Positions 53,758 to 61,920 of a stretch of 64,000 nt of DNA are shown here, one piece after another. The first letter of the stretch is position 1, and the number at the start of each line of letters is the position of its first letter. Under the pieces are notes generated by a model that made no database searches, had not been told where the DNA came from, and saw only the letters and a program-made list of their open reading frames with translations. The translations under genes were made by a program, and so were the position numbers. The DNA is from UBA4421 sp028228615 (lineage in GTDB: Bacteria > Pseudomonadota > Gammaproteobacteria > Pseudomonadales > Azotimanducaceae), in NCBI GenBank assembly GCA_028228615.1, contig JAOJBS010000003.1:88463-152462 (forward strand). The letters are read 5' to 3'.

Positions 53758-53840
53758 AATCCACATCTATCTAATATCCGCTCACCGCCAGCACAAAACC
53801 CACGATCTTAAACATTACTCCAGATGTTAGCTGAGAGAGG

Positions 53841-55403
53841 TTAGCTGTAGCTCAGCAGCGTCTCAGGTGCGCCGCCCTCTTCACCTAGAAGGTGTTGCAG
53901 GTACGACTCGTAGTTTTCCATCCACATGCCAGAAGAGCGCGATCTGCCTGCCTGTTCGTCACTCTTAGTGCTCTTTGTGTACCAGTTGTTACAACGCAAC
54001 CATACCTTACCTTCAGAGCTGGCCTCGCAACGATCGGTCCACGCCTCTACGGCATCCACCGTGGGCTCAACCTCAAGCTTCTGGTCTGCCTTCATTTGGG
54101 CAACCAGCTTGGCAATGTAGCGCGACTGCTCTTCACAGAGCAGCGTTACATTCGTCACTGGATTAAGGCTCTGAGGTCCAATCATCATATACATGTTGGG
54201 CATATCCTTCACATGAATACCCCAAAGCGATTGCGGCTTGGTCATCTGAAAATTATTTTCTGGTGCGGCGCCAAAGCGCTCAGCTAGAGATGCGCCATTA
54301 CGGCCGTTAATTGGGAACGGAATAAAGTTACTGTCGAATCCAGTCGCGTAAATAATGACGTCGAAGTCGTATGTTGCGCCACTGGCTACTTCTAAGCCCG
54401 TTGCATTGATCGCCACAACCCCACCGGGCTCGTTGACCAAGGTGACATTAGATCTGTTGTAAGTGGCGTAGTAATCATCAATAAACAGTACGCGCTTGCA
54501 AAAGAACGGGTAATCCGGCGTTAGGGTTTTAGCCAACTCAGCGTCGTCTACCTCTTTCGCAATACTCTTGGCAATGCCAGCGCAAATCTTCGCATTCGCC
54601 TCTTCGTCTTGAAGCATTTCAAAAGTAAACGGCAGATCCGTAGGCGCCGGGAACTCACCCTTCCAGTCGACATAACGCAACTTTTCGCTGTAACCACCGG
54701 CCTTAAAGGCTTCAACCATTTCGGGAGGCGTGGGTTCGTCATCGCGTGGTAGCACCCACGTTGGCGTGCGCTGAATGACGGTTAAAGACTCAACCTCATC
54801 AACAATAGACGTAATCACCTGAGCCGCTGAAGCACCGGTACCAATAACACCTACCTTTTTGCCTTTTAACGACGCACTGCGATCCCACAATGCGGTATGA
54901 AAGCTCTCGCCCTTGAAGGTCTCCATGCCAGGCACCTCGGGCATACGAGGACTTGAAAGCGGCCCATTGGCGCTCACCACGTGCTGACAGGTAGCCGTTT
55001 GTTGATCTTCCCCGCTTTGCGCATCTACAGTAGTCACCTGCCATGCAGCGCTGCCTTTACCAATATAGTCAACGCTGACTACCTTGCGAGAAAACTGAAT
55101 GTGATCGCGGAGTTCAAAATGATCTGTGAGCATTTCAGCATAATCTGCTATCTCACCTTGGCTTACATACTTCTTTGAAGGGATAAAGCCTGTGCGGTCT
55201 AAAAACGGTAGATAGGTATAAGAGGGTACATCACACGCCGCGCCTGGATAAGAACCTACGCCACCATGGCTCCATACACCGCCAACAGAAGAATTCATCT
55301 CAAAAATGCGCACATCTTCAATCCCTGCCTCTTTCAAATACTGGGTACACATCAACCCTGAAAATCCACTGCCCACTATGATCACTTCAAACTGATTCTG
55401 CAT
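53841..55403 (-). CDS. Flavin-binding Baeyer-Villiger-type monooxygenase (second)
   Basis: This 520-residue FAD/NADPH monooxygenase has VIIVGSGFSGLMCTQYLKEAG (FAD), KKVGVIGTGASAAQVI (NADPH) and the BVMO fingerprint FKGESFHTALWDR, with D at the final position as in the 32410 enzyme. ATGFDSNF and TLLCEEQSRYI are typical of the C-terminal half. It is about 80 residues shorter at the N terminus than the first BVMO, lacking its leading extension. GAGAGGAAA precedes ATG 55403. It would oxidise ketones or nucleophilic heteroatoms. It is convergent with the TetR gene and ends in a strong terminator. Confidence 0.93.
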   Translation of the reverse strand: MQNQFEVIIVGSGFSGLMCTQYLKEAGIEDVRIFEMNSSVGGVWSHGGVGSYPGAACDVPSYTYLPFLDRTGFIPSKKYVSQGEIADYAEMLTDHFELRDHIQFSRKVVSVDYIGKGSAAWQVTTVDAQSGEDQQTATCQHVVSANGPLSSPRMPEVPGMETFKGESFHTALWDRSASLKGKKVGVIGTGASAAQVITSIVDEVESLTVIQRTPTWVLPRDDEPTPPEMVEAFKAGGYSEKLRYVDWKGEFPAPTDLPFTFEMLQDEEANAKICAGIAKSIAKEVDDAELAKTLTPDYPFFCKRVLFIDDYYATYNRSNVTLVNEPGGVVAINATGLEVASGATYDFDVIIYATGFDSNFIPFPINGRNGASLAERFGAAPENNFQMTKPQSLWGIHVKDMPNMYMMIGPQSLNPVTNVTLLCEEQSRYIAKLVAQMKADQKLEVEPTVDAVEAWTDRCEASSEGKVWLRCNNWYTKSTKSDEQAGRSRSSGMWMENYESYLQHLLGEEGGAPETLLSYS

Positions 55404-55566
55404 GTTTCCTCTCTAATTACTTAAACTCTAACGATCTAAAATTTTTGCGATTGACGCATGACGTTAACGGCGAAAACCTTTAAAAACGAGATTATACCCC
55501 AAGCGAGCAGCTGCCCAAACATAAACCAAGACAAGCTGTTTATCTAAGCTCAGCCACGTTCACTCG

Positions 55567-55596
55567 AGTTCGGCATAGTTCGGCATAGTTCGGCAA
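55567..55596. repeat. Three tandem copies of AGTTCGGCAT
   Basis: Two perfect and one nearly perfect 10-base units (the last ends in A) lie between the pgi stop and the BVMO start. There is no known role; it is one of four short tandem arrays in the window. Confidence 0.9.
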
Positions 55597-55630
55597 AATC
55601 CAGCGAATAAGCGCTCTTCGCAAAAGTGTC

Positions 55631-57256
55631 TTAACTTGCGGCCCGATCTTTGCGGTATCTTGCCATCAACTGAGCGGTTGAAGGGTCAACATTAGCGTTG
55701 CTGGCCTCATCACTCTGCAATTGTTGGAGAATCTCAATGGCCAGGCTTTTACCCAGCTCTACGCCCCATTGATCAAACGAAAAGACATTCCAAATCACCC
55801 CTTGGGCGAAAATCTTATGTTCATACAGTGCAATCAATTGGCCTAATACGAAGGGTGTCAATTTTTCTGCCATTAGCGTATTTGTTGGTCGATTACCGGT
55901 AAACGTTCTATGCGGAATAAGCGCCGCATCTACACCCTCATCTGCCAAAGTCTGACTAGACTTACCAAATGCCAGCGCCTGAGTTTGCGCAAAGAAATTT
56001 GCCATCAATTTGTCATGATGATCCAAAGTGGGGTTGTGCGATTGCGCAAAGCCAATGAAATCTGCAGGCACTAACTTAGTACCCTGGTGCAACAGCTGAT
56101 AAAACGCATGTTGGCCATTGGTCCCCGCTTGCCCCCAAACAATAGGCCCCGTCTGCACTGCCACCTCTGCGCCACTTTTATCTATGTATTTACCATTGCT
56201 TTCCATATCCCCCTGCTGGAAATAGGCGGGAAAATGCTTGAGGTAATTATCATAAGGGAGAATGGCGTGGGTCTCGGCAGCAAAGAAGTTATTGTACCAA
56301 ATACCCAGCAGGGCCATTAGCACGGGCATGTTTTGCGCAAGCGGCGCAGTTCTAAAGTGTTCGTCCATCGCATGGAATCCACTCAGCATGGCACGAAAAT
56401 GAGTGGCGCCTATGGAAACCATAAGCGCTAAGCCCACTGAACTACAAAGGGAATATCTACCCCCTACCCAGTCCCAGAAACCAAACATATTTTGCGGATC
56501 TATGCCGAAGGTCTGCACTTTCTCTGTATTGGTAGAAACCGCAACAAAATGCTTAGCTATGGCATCTTTATCCACCAACTGCGCCAGTAACCACGACCGA
56601 GCAGTGCGCGCATTGGTCAAGGTTTCATCCGTGGTAAATGTTTTTGAGCAGACAATAAACAGAGTTTCATCCGCATTCAGCCCCTGCACAGCTTCGGCAA
56701 AATCCGAAGCATCAACATTAGAAACAAACTGTACGTTTAGGTTGCGTTGGCTGTAAGCACGCAATGCCTCGCACGCCATTGATGGACCAAGATCAGATCC
56801 GCCAATACCTATGTTAATGACATTACGAATGGGTTTGCCGGTAAAACCCTGCCATTGACCTGAGCGAATTGCTGCAGAAAACCCCGCCATTTTGTCTAAC
56901 GCTGCGTGAACTTGTGGCACTACATCAATACCATCTAACTCAATGTGAGATGATTTGGGTGCGCGCAGCGCCGTATGCAACACAGCTCGACCTTCGGTTT
57001 TATTGATTTTCTCTCCAGCAAACATATCTTGCATGGCGGAGGGCAGCCGAGCCTCGTAGGCTAACTTAACCAGTAAATCTATGCTTTCCCGGGTAACGCG
57101 ATTTTTCGAATAATCTAAAAACAGCCCCTGACTCTCTAACGAGAAGTCTTTGGCTCGCTGAGGATCGTCAACAAACAGTTGGTTGAGCTGTAATTCTGCA
57201 ATCTGCTCGAAATGCGCCCGCAACTCGCGCCACGCGATGCCCGTTTCAATGCCCAT
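55631..57256 (-). CDS. pgi: Glucose-6-phosphate isomerase
   Basis: This 541-residue enzyme interconverts glucose-6-phosphate and fructose-6-phosphate. The sequence is unmistakable: VINIGIGGSDLGPSMACEAL, FIVCSKTFTTDETLTNA, FWDWVGGRYSLCSSVGLAL (PGI signature 1), GQAGTNGQHAFYQLLHQGT and GVELGKSLAIEIL (signature 2). Length is normal. GGAGTTTTCCC precedes ATG 57256. It lies between a BVMO and a TfdA-type gene on the same strand, with wide gaps that suggest independent expression. No other glycolytic gene is nearby. Confidence 0.98.
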   Translation of the reverse strand: MGIETGIAWRELRAHFEQIAELQLNQLFVDDPQRAKDFSLESQGLFLDYSKNRVTRESIDLLVKLAYEARLPSAMQDMFAGEKINKTEGRAVLHTALRAPKSSHIELDGIDVVPQVHAALDKMAGFSAAIRSGQWQGFTGKPIRNVINIGIGGSDLGPSMACEALRAYSQRNLNVQFVSNVDASDFAEAVQGLNADETLFIVCSKTFTTDETLTNARTARSWLLAQLVDKDAIAKHFVAVSTNTEKVQTFGIDPQNMFGFWDWVGGRYSLCSSVGLALMVSIGATHFRAMLSGFHAMDEHFRTAPLAQNMPVLMALLGIWYNNFFAAETHAILPYDNYLKHFPAYFQQGDMESNGKYIDKSGAEVAVQTGPIVWGQAGTNGQHAFYQLLHQGTKLVPADFIGFAQSHNPTLDHHDKLMANFFAQTQALAFGKSSQTLADEGVDAALIPHRTFTGNRPTNTLMAEKLTPFVLGQLIALYEHKIFAQGVIWNVFSFDQWGVELGKSLAIEILQQLQSDEASNANVDPSTAQLMARYRKDRAAS

Positions 57257-57318
57257 GGGAAAACTCCAAATTAGGGTACTTAGTTTGCTGCCTAAACTTC
57301 AACTGCTATGACAAAATA

Positions 57319-58365
57319 TTATGGGCCTACTATCGTTGGCATTGGCCCCTTAATACCGCCGCGAAGGGCAGCATGCTGACGAACAACTGGTTGAACATCA
57401 TGAAAATTTATCCACATGCGAAACAACAGACGTTTTTCTTCAGGCAGAGAACCATCTTCATATTTATTGCGACGGTGCATTACCGCTAGATTATTCACCC
57501 ACAAGATATCACCCGGCTGCTGCACAAAACTCAACTTCATATGAGTTTGCTCAGCCACCTGCTCGACACATTGTAGAGCCGCAACCTCTTCATCGGTCAT
57601 TGACTGACCAGATACTACGGCGGCCAATTCGCTTAACTGAATATTCAGCCAAGCGCTCATATAACCATTTTGCCAAGCAAATACCGGTATGCGACTGTCA
57701 GACACTTTGCCTAACTTTGCGGTCGATTCAGCATCGCCTTTCTCTTTACGTGCATACAATGCGTAGCCGCGCTCAAGTACTGCCAGATGTTGCGGATACG
57801 ATAGCAGCATTTCTTCATATATCGCGAACAAGCTGACCAAACCATTAGTACAAGGAATAGGCGACTGGCGAACACAGCTCATGCCAATGCAGTCGCCGCC
57901 ATCACAGTGAAAGCGCAGCTCATCATTACTCTCGTAACCTCGAGTATCGACGCCTCGTTCAGCACCAGCGTAACGGTCAAACACTTCGCTCAGCACCTCT
58001 CCTCGAGCATTTTGCATGACAGGCGTGCCCAGGTGATGGGCCACCAACCAAAACACACGACGCAACAGTTCAGGATCATCTGCCGACACACCACGTAGCA
58101 AGGCAAAGCCTTTGCCAGCCGAAAGATCTTTAGACACCGCTTGAAAAAATTGGCTAAGTCTCGGCGTGGTTTTGCTGGTCAAATCGCAATCAAGTAAGCC
58201 TTCACTGGGTAACGGTAAGGTCTGGGCAAGCGCCGTTAAATCGGCAATGACCTCACTGCCTATCTGGGTCACCCAAGAAGAGGATTGGCTAAAGTCAGAA
58301 CCTCGCCAAACCCGCTCGGCAGGTGCAGTGGCTTTAAGTATGTTCGCTGATATAGATGTAACCAT
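57319..58365 (-). CDS. TfdA/TauD family dioxygenase (third), clavaminate synthase-like
   Basis: This 348-residue Fe(II)/2-oxoglutarate-type dioxygenase has H153-x-D155 in LRFHCDGGDCIGM, the late histidine H297 in NNLAVMHRRNKYED and arginines near R312/R316. The ordering and the N-terminal KGFALLRGVSADDPEL suggest the TauD-like/clavaminate synthase-like branch. The product is longer than the other two TauD proteins. GGAGAG precedes ATG 58365. An eight-unit TTATCTT array lies 26 bases upstream of its start, between it and efpL. The substrate is not known. Confidence 0.9.
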   Translation of the reverse strand: MVTSISANILKATAPAERVWRGSDFSQSSSWVTQIGSEVIADLTALAQTLPLPSEGLLDCDLTSKTTPRLSQFFQAVSKDLSAGKGFALLRGVSADDPELLRRVFWLVAHHLGTPVMQNARGEVLSEVFDRYAGAERGVDTRGYESNDELRFHCDGGDCIGMSCVRQSPIPCTNGLVSLFAIYEEMLLSYPQHLAVLERGYALYARKEKGDAESTAKLGKVSDSRIPVFAWQNGYMSAWLNIQLSELAAVVSGQSMTDEEVAALQCVEQVAEQTHMKLSFVQQPGDILWVNNLAVMHRRNKYEDGSLPEEKRLLFRMWINFHDVQPVVRQHAALRGGIKGPMPTIVGP

Positions 58366-58390
58366 TGACAGCTCTCCTAAGCGCTACGAT

Positions 58391-58446
58391 TTATCTTTTA
58401 TCTTCTATCTTTTATCTTTTATCTTTTATCTTTTATCTTTTGTCTT
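58391..58446. repeat. Eight tandem copies of TTATCTT upstream of the TfdA-type gene
   Basis: Six perfect TTATCTT units plus two variants (CTATCTT, TTGTCTT) run over 56 bases. The array begins 26 bases before the start codon of the leftward dioxygenase gene, so copy-number change could alter its promoter or leader spacing. Confidence 0.92.
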
Positions 58447-58472
58447 CCGTGTTTTGTATCCTTTGCCGGTCG

Positions 58473-59039
58473 CTAGGCCCGGGAAACGAACTTACTAGAT
58501 TCAGTGTTGACCTTAACCCGCTCGCCGGACTCGATGTATTCCGGCACCTGAATCACCAGCCCAGTGGTTAACGTGGCAGACTTAGTACGTCCAGACGCCG
58601 TAGCACCTTTGATACTCGGCGCGGTTTCTACAATATCCAACAATACCGTCACTGGCACGCTGACACTGAGTATTTCACCCTCAACTATCAGCGCAATAAG
58701 ATCCTCTTGGCCCACTTCCATAAATACAAGTTGGTCCTCAATGGCGCTTGTATTCAAAATATACTGACTATAGTCATCAGTGTTCATAAAGACGTGCTCG
58801 TCGCCATCTACATAGGAATATTGTACGTCTGTGCGCACGCAGTCGATCTGCCCCAGCATGCTATCGCCCTTAAGACTCTCGTCAAGCTTCTGGCCCGTGC
58901 GCAAATTTGTGAAGCGTATTTTATAAAGCGTTGAGGCGCCTCGAGAGGAAGGACTCTTGGCATCCACATTTTTCACACTGTGCGGTACGCCACCAATATC
59001 CACCACATCACCACGCTTTAAATCACTTGCTTTAGGCAC
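58473..59039 (-). CDS. efpL: Elongation factor P-like protein EfpL (YeiP)
   Basis: This 188-residue EF-P paralogue helps ribosomes pass proline-rich and other stalling motifs. The start is GTG 59039, backed by GGAGAG six bases upstream and by the start PKASDLKRGDVV, which matches E. coli YeiP; a longer frame to 59114 would add 25 unsupported residues. The tip residue is R33 in SPSSRGAST, the unmodified arginine that in EfpL replaces the EF-P lysine. Late motifs GLVIQVPEYIESGERVKVNTE fit. It is divergent from the GPH transporter gene and may be co-transcribed with the dioxygenase gene 107 bases downstream. Confidence 0.95.
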   Translation of the reverse strand: MPKASDLKRGDVVDIGGVPHSVKNVDAKSPSSRGASTLYKIRFTNLRTGQKLDESLKGDSMLGQIDCVRTDVQYSYVDGDEHVFMNTDDYSQYILNTSAIEDQLVFMEVGQEDLIALIVEGEILSVSVPVTVLLDIVETAPSIKGATASGRTKSATLTTGLVIQVPEYIESGERVKVNTESSKFVSRA

Positions 59040-59219
59040 TGACTGCTCTCCATAAATTTGCCTTAAAGCATACAGGTTAGGCATCCGAGCAACCAGCCAG
59101 AGTGTGATACGCAATCAACAATGTCCGCAGCGCCACCCCCTGAACCCTGCACACAGCATGAGTTTTGGCACCGGGTTAACAGTGTTACCCTCGAACTCGC
59201 AGCGTAGAGGGGCAGGACA

Positions 59220-60794
59220 ATCAAAAATTCACAACTAACGCCAATTGAAGGCAAGCTTTCCTTAGGCACCAAGCTGGCCTTCGGTATTGGTGCCACTGGT
59301 GAAGCTGTCTATACCGGTTTATTCAACACATTTATAACCATCTACTACAATCAAGTGGTGGAGCTGAATAACGCCCTAATCGGCGTTGCTATCATGTTGG
59401 CAATGATTGGCGACGCAATCACAGACCCCTTGGTTGGCATAATTTCGGATCGCTGGCGTTCATCTCGAGGGCGGCGACACCCCTTTTTATGGGTCGCCCC
59501 CATCCCTCTTGTTATCGCCCTTTGGTGTGTTTTCAATCCACCAGAGTTTTTACTAGGGGCATCCGCTGAGGAAAACCAATTCGGGCTATTTCTTTGGCTC
59601 GCGGTTTGGACAATATTAGGCAGAGGGTTTTTAACCCTTTACAGCGTTCCGCACCTCGCACTGGGCGGCGAATTGTCCAAAAACCAATTCCAGCGCTCTC
59701 AATTGTTCAGTGCAAATACGGCAATCGCCTACGTTTCCGGCGCTTCTTTTGCGTTCATAGCTTGGAAGGTATTTTTTGCCGGAGAAATTACACGGGCTAG
59801 CGACGGTGCAGTAGTCCCAGCCCAACTCGCTGCCGAAGCTTATGGCCCACTAATTATGACCGCGTGCGCGGTAATCCTAATTGCCATCTGGAGCTGTGCT
59901 GCCGGGACATCTAGGCACATACCCAACCTAACTTCAGCACAAAGAAGCGAAAATCGACTCACCCTGGCGCATTTTTTCGGGCAAATTTTCAGCACGCTGA
60001 AAAATCCAAATTATCGAATTATATTAGTGGGCTTTTTCTTTTTTATGATTGCCAGCGGTATTTACGACACGCTAAATATATTCGTCAGCACCTATTTTTG
60101 GCAATTGCCAGCTGACAAAATTTCTTGGCTAGGGGTAATAGGTGCCCCATCAGCGGCGCTGGGTGCGCTGCTTTCACCCCTTCTTATGCGTAGGTTTGAC
60201 CGTAAGCCAATTATGCTCACTGCTCTAGCAGGCACGGCTCTGTTCGCACAACTTGTCGTCAACTTACGCTTACTAGGGTTACTGCCAGAGAACCAAGACC
60301 CCGCGCTCATGTTCTATCTACTCGGAAATGCCGCGGGCTTCACCTTTTCTCTCGGCCTAGGCACCGTAGCGGTATTGTCGATGATTGGCGACATCGTGGA
60401 TGAGAACGAACTAAGCAAGGGGGTTCGCGAGGAAGGCCTATTTTATTCAGCCCGAGCGTTTTTCGCTAAAGCCTCTTATTCCTTCGGCCACCTCTTCGCT
60501 GGCATCATGCTGGAGTACTTTGTGCGGCTGCCCTTTAAGGCCGTGCCAGGTGAGTTAGAGGCTGATGTACTGATTAGAATGGGACTTACAGCCGGGCCTA
60601 TCATGGGCCTAGCGGCGGTCTTTTCTTTGCTGATTTACAGCCGTTATAACTTGCCCAGAGAAAGGCACCAAGAGATCTTGCAGCGCCTTAAAGATCGGCA
60701 AAATGCAAAGGAAAATTTGCAAGAAGGTGGCAATGAGAGCGACAACGAGAGCGGCAATGAGAGCGGGATTACCCAGTCTATTACTAAGCCCTAA
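59220..60794 (+). CDS. GPH-type (glycoside-pentoside-hexuronide) MFS transporter, start uncertain
   Basis: This protein is a 12-helix inner-membrane symporter of the GPH group (MelB-like): DAITDPLVGIISDRWRSSRGRRHPF, SVPHLALGGELSKN and DIVDENELSKGVREEGLFYSAR. The obvious start, GTG 59355, would remove helix 1. The same frame is open back to 59208 and encodes LSLGTKLAFGIGATGEAVYTG and FNTFITIYYNQVV, a good first helix. No ATG, GTG or TTG lies in that extension. ATC 59220 is 7 bases after GAGGGG and is my best guess; a lost base in the AAAAA run near 59223 is another reading. The last 25 residues are Asn/Glu/Ser-rich (NESDNESGNESG). Substrate unknown. Confidence 0.8.
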   Translation: MKNSQLTPIEGKLSLGTKLAFGIGATGEAVYTGLFNTFITIYYNQVVELNNALIGVAIMLAMIGDAITDPLVGIISDRWRSSRGRRHPFLWVAPIPLVIALWCVFNPPEFLLGASAEENQFGLFLWLAVWTILGRGFLTLYSVPHLALGGELSKNQFQRSQLFSANTAIAYVSGASFAFIAWKVFFAGEITRASDGAVVPAQLAAEAYGPLIMTACAVILIAIWSCAAGTSRHIPNLTSAQRSENRLTLAHFFGQIFSTLKNPNYRIILVGFFFFMIASGIYDTLNIFVSTYFWQLPADKISWLGVIGAPSAALGALLSPLLMRRFDRKPIMLTALAGTALFAQLVVNLRLLGLLPENQDPALMFYLLGNAAGFTFSLGLGTVAVLSMIGDIVDENELSKGVREEGLFYSARAFFAKASYSFGHLFAGIMLEYFVRLPFKAVPGELEADVLIRMGLTAGPIMGLAAVFSLLIYSRYNLPRERHQEILQRLKDRQNAKENLQEGGNESDNESGNESGITQSITKP

Positions 60795-60809
60795 CACGTT
60801 TTTTTGAAG

Positions 60810-60844
60810 ATGCCGAGCGCATGATTAATGCGCTCGGCATTTTC
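60810..60844 (+). terminator. Terminator between GPH transporter and carbonic anhydrase genes
   Basis: ATGCCGAGCGCAT (60810-60822) pairs perfectly over 13 bp with ATGCGCTCGGCAT (60828-60840) around GATTA, followed by TTTT. It lies between convergent genes and may serve both. Confidence 0.85.
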
Positions 60845-60855
60845 GCGGACAGGTG

Positions 60856-61707
60856 CTAGCGGATCTCTGACAAGAGCGCTGGATCAATCACAAGATTGCG
60901 CACGCCATGAGCATGATCTTCGTCAAATGCGTTACCTTCTAACCACTTACCTACGCTTTCAATAGACACTTTAGCCACCTTAGGTCGTACGCTCCAAGAC
61001 ACCTGAAACGGTGATCCCACTTCGTTGTATCCAGGGCCCGTTGTGGAACCCGAATACTCAACGGCCTTGCCAGTATTCTTGGGGATATTCGGCGCTTGAT
61101 GATAACCATTGCTTTCAGCCAACTCAGTGAGGTGATTAAAATCTAAAGCGTTTGCATCGTTCACCAGAACAAACACTTGGGCCACCACACGCAACTGCGG
61201 GTTGCCAATGGCGTCACTTAAACACGCGCCAAGCGTAGCACCGGGTTTAACTTGTGCGGTTGAATGAACATAGTGCACTTCAATTGTATCGCCGGAATGA
61301 AGGCTACCATGCGCACTGGCGCCCACAGTGGCATCTAACTTGGTCAATTCAGCCGCGCTCAACGTACCTGAATATTGGTAGCCCGAATGATAGCCTTGGC
61401 CGTCTCCATTGCCCGCATATTTGGTGAACTCACCACCCTTATGCTCGGCGTTTTTGTGGAAATGAATATTGCAGAGATTCATTTGCGCGTAGCTCGGCGC
61501 TGGGCCAAAAACACGGTTATTAGTGCCTACAAGTGAACCAATATCTCTCGGCGCTTGAGGGCCGAAGCCTTTGCCAACAGTATTTTTTGTGAGTGCTGCA
61601 CGCTGCTCGATGATCACACTATCGGCAACAGCCTCCGCCTTACCCGCTACTGCATTTGCAGACATAACCAGCAACCCTAACGCACCATTCAATAACAACT
61701 TCTTCAT
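60856..61707 (-). CDS. Delta-class carbonic anhydrase, exported
   Basis: This 283-residue protein matches the delta-class (cadmium/zinc) carbonic anhydrase family first known from diatoms. GGAGG before ATG 61707 fixes the start, and a signal peptide (LLLNGALGLLVMSANAVA) indicates export. The conserved core is NNRVFGPAPSYAQMNLCNIHFHKNAEHKGGEF, where H82, H84 and H89 and the later EVHYVHS provide metal-ligand candidates, with two cysteines (C79 and C162) that may form a disulfide. It would hydrate CO2 in the periplasm. I judge the family from its sequence pattern; a cadmium role is not implied. It is convergent with the transporter gene. Confidence 0.8.
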   Translation of the reverse strand: MKKLLLNGALGLLVMSANAVAGKAEAVADSVIIEQRAALTKNTVGKGFGPQAPRDIGSLVGTNNRVFGPAPSYAQMNLCNIHFHKNAEHKGGEFTKYAGNGDGQGYHSGYQYSGTLSAAELTKLDATVGASAHGSLHSGDTIEVHYVHSTAQVKPGATLGACLSDAIGNPQLRVVAQVFVLVNDANALDFNHLTELAESNGYHQAPNIPKNTGKAVEYSGSTTGPGYNEVGSPFQVSWSVRPKVAKVSIESVGKWLEGNAFDEDHAHGVRNLVIDPALLSEIR

Positions 61708-61920
61708 CGTTTCCTCCAATTCTTTACTATCGAACGTGGCAAATGCCGAAAGAGAACGCTGCCTGCAACAACCGCTAAACTACCATTTGCCCACTATTCT
61801 AACAATGATCCAAACTACCAACCTAACCTCTTACCCAACCTCTTACGAAAATAAGTAGCCGCAAACTAGCTGCGCGCACGCCCGCGCAAATGAATTGAGG
61901 GCAGCTCGCCAATCCGCACC

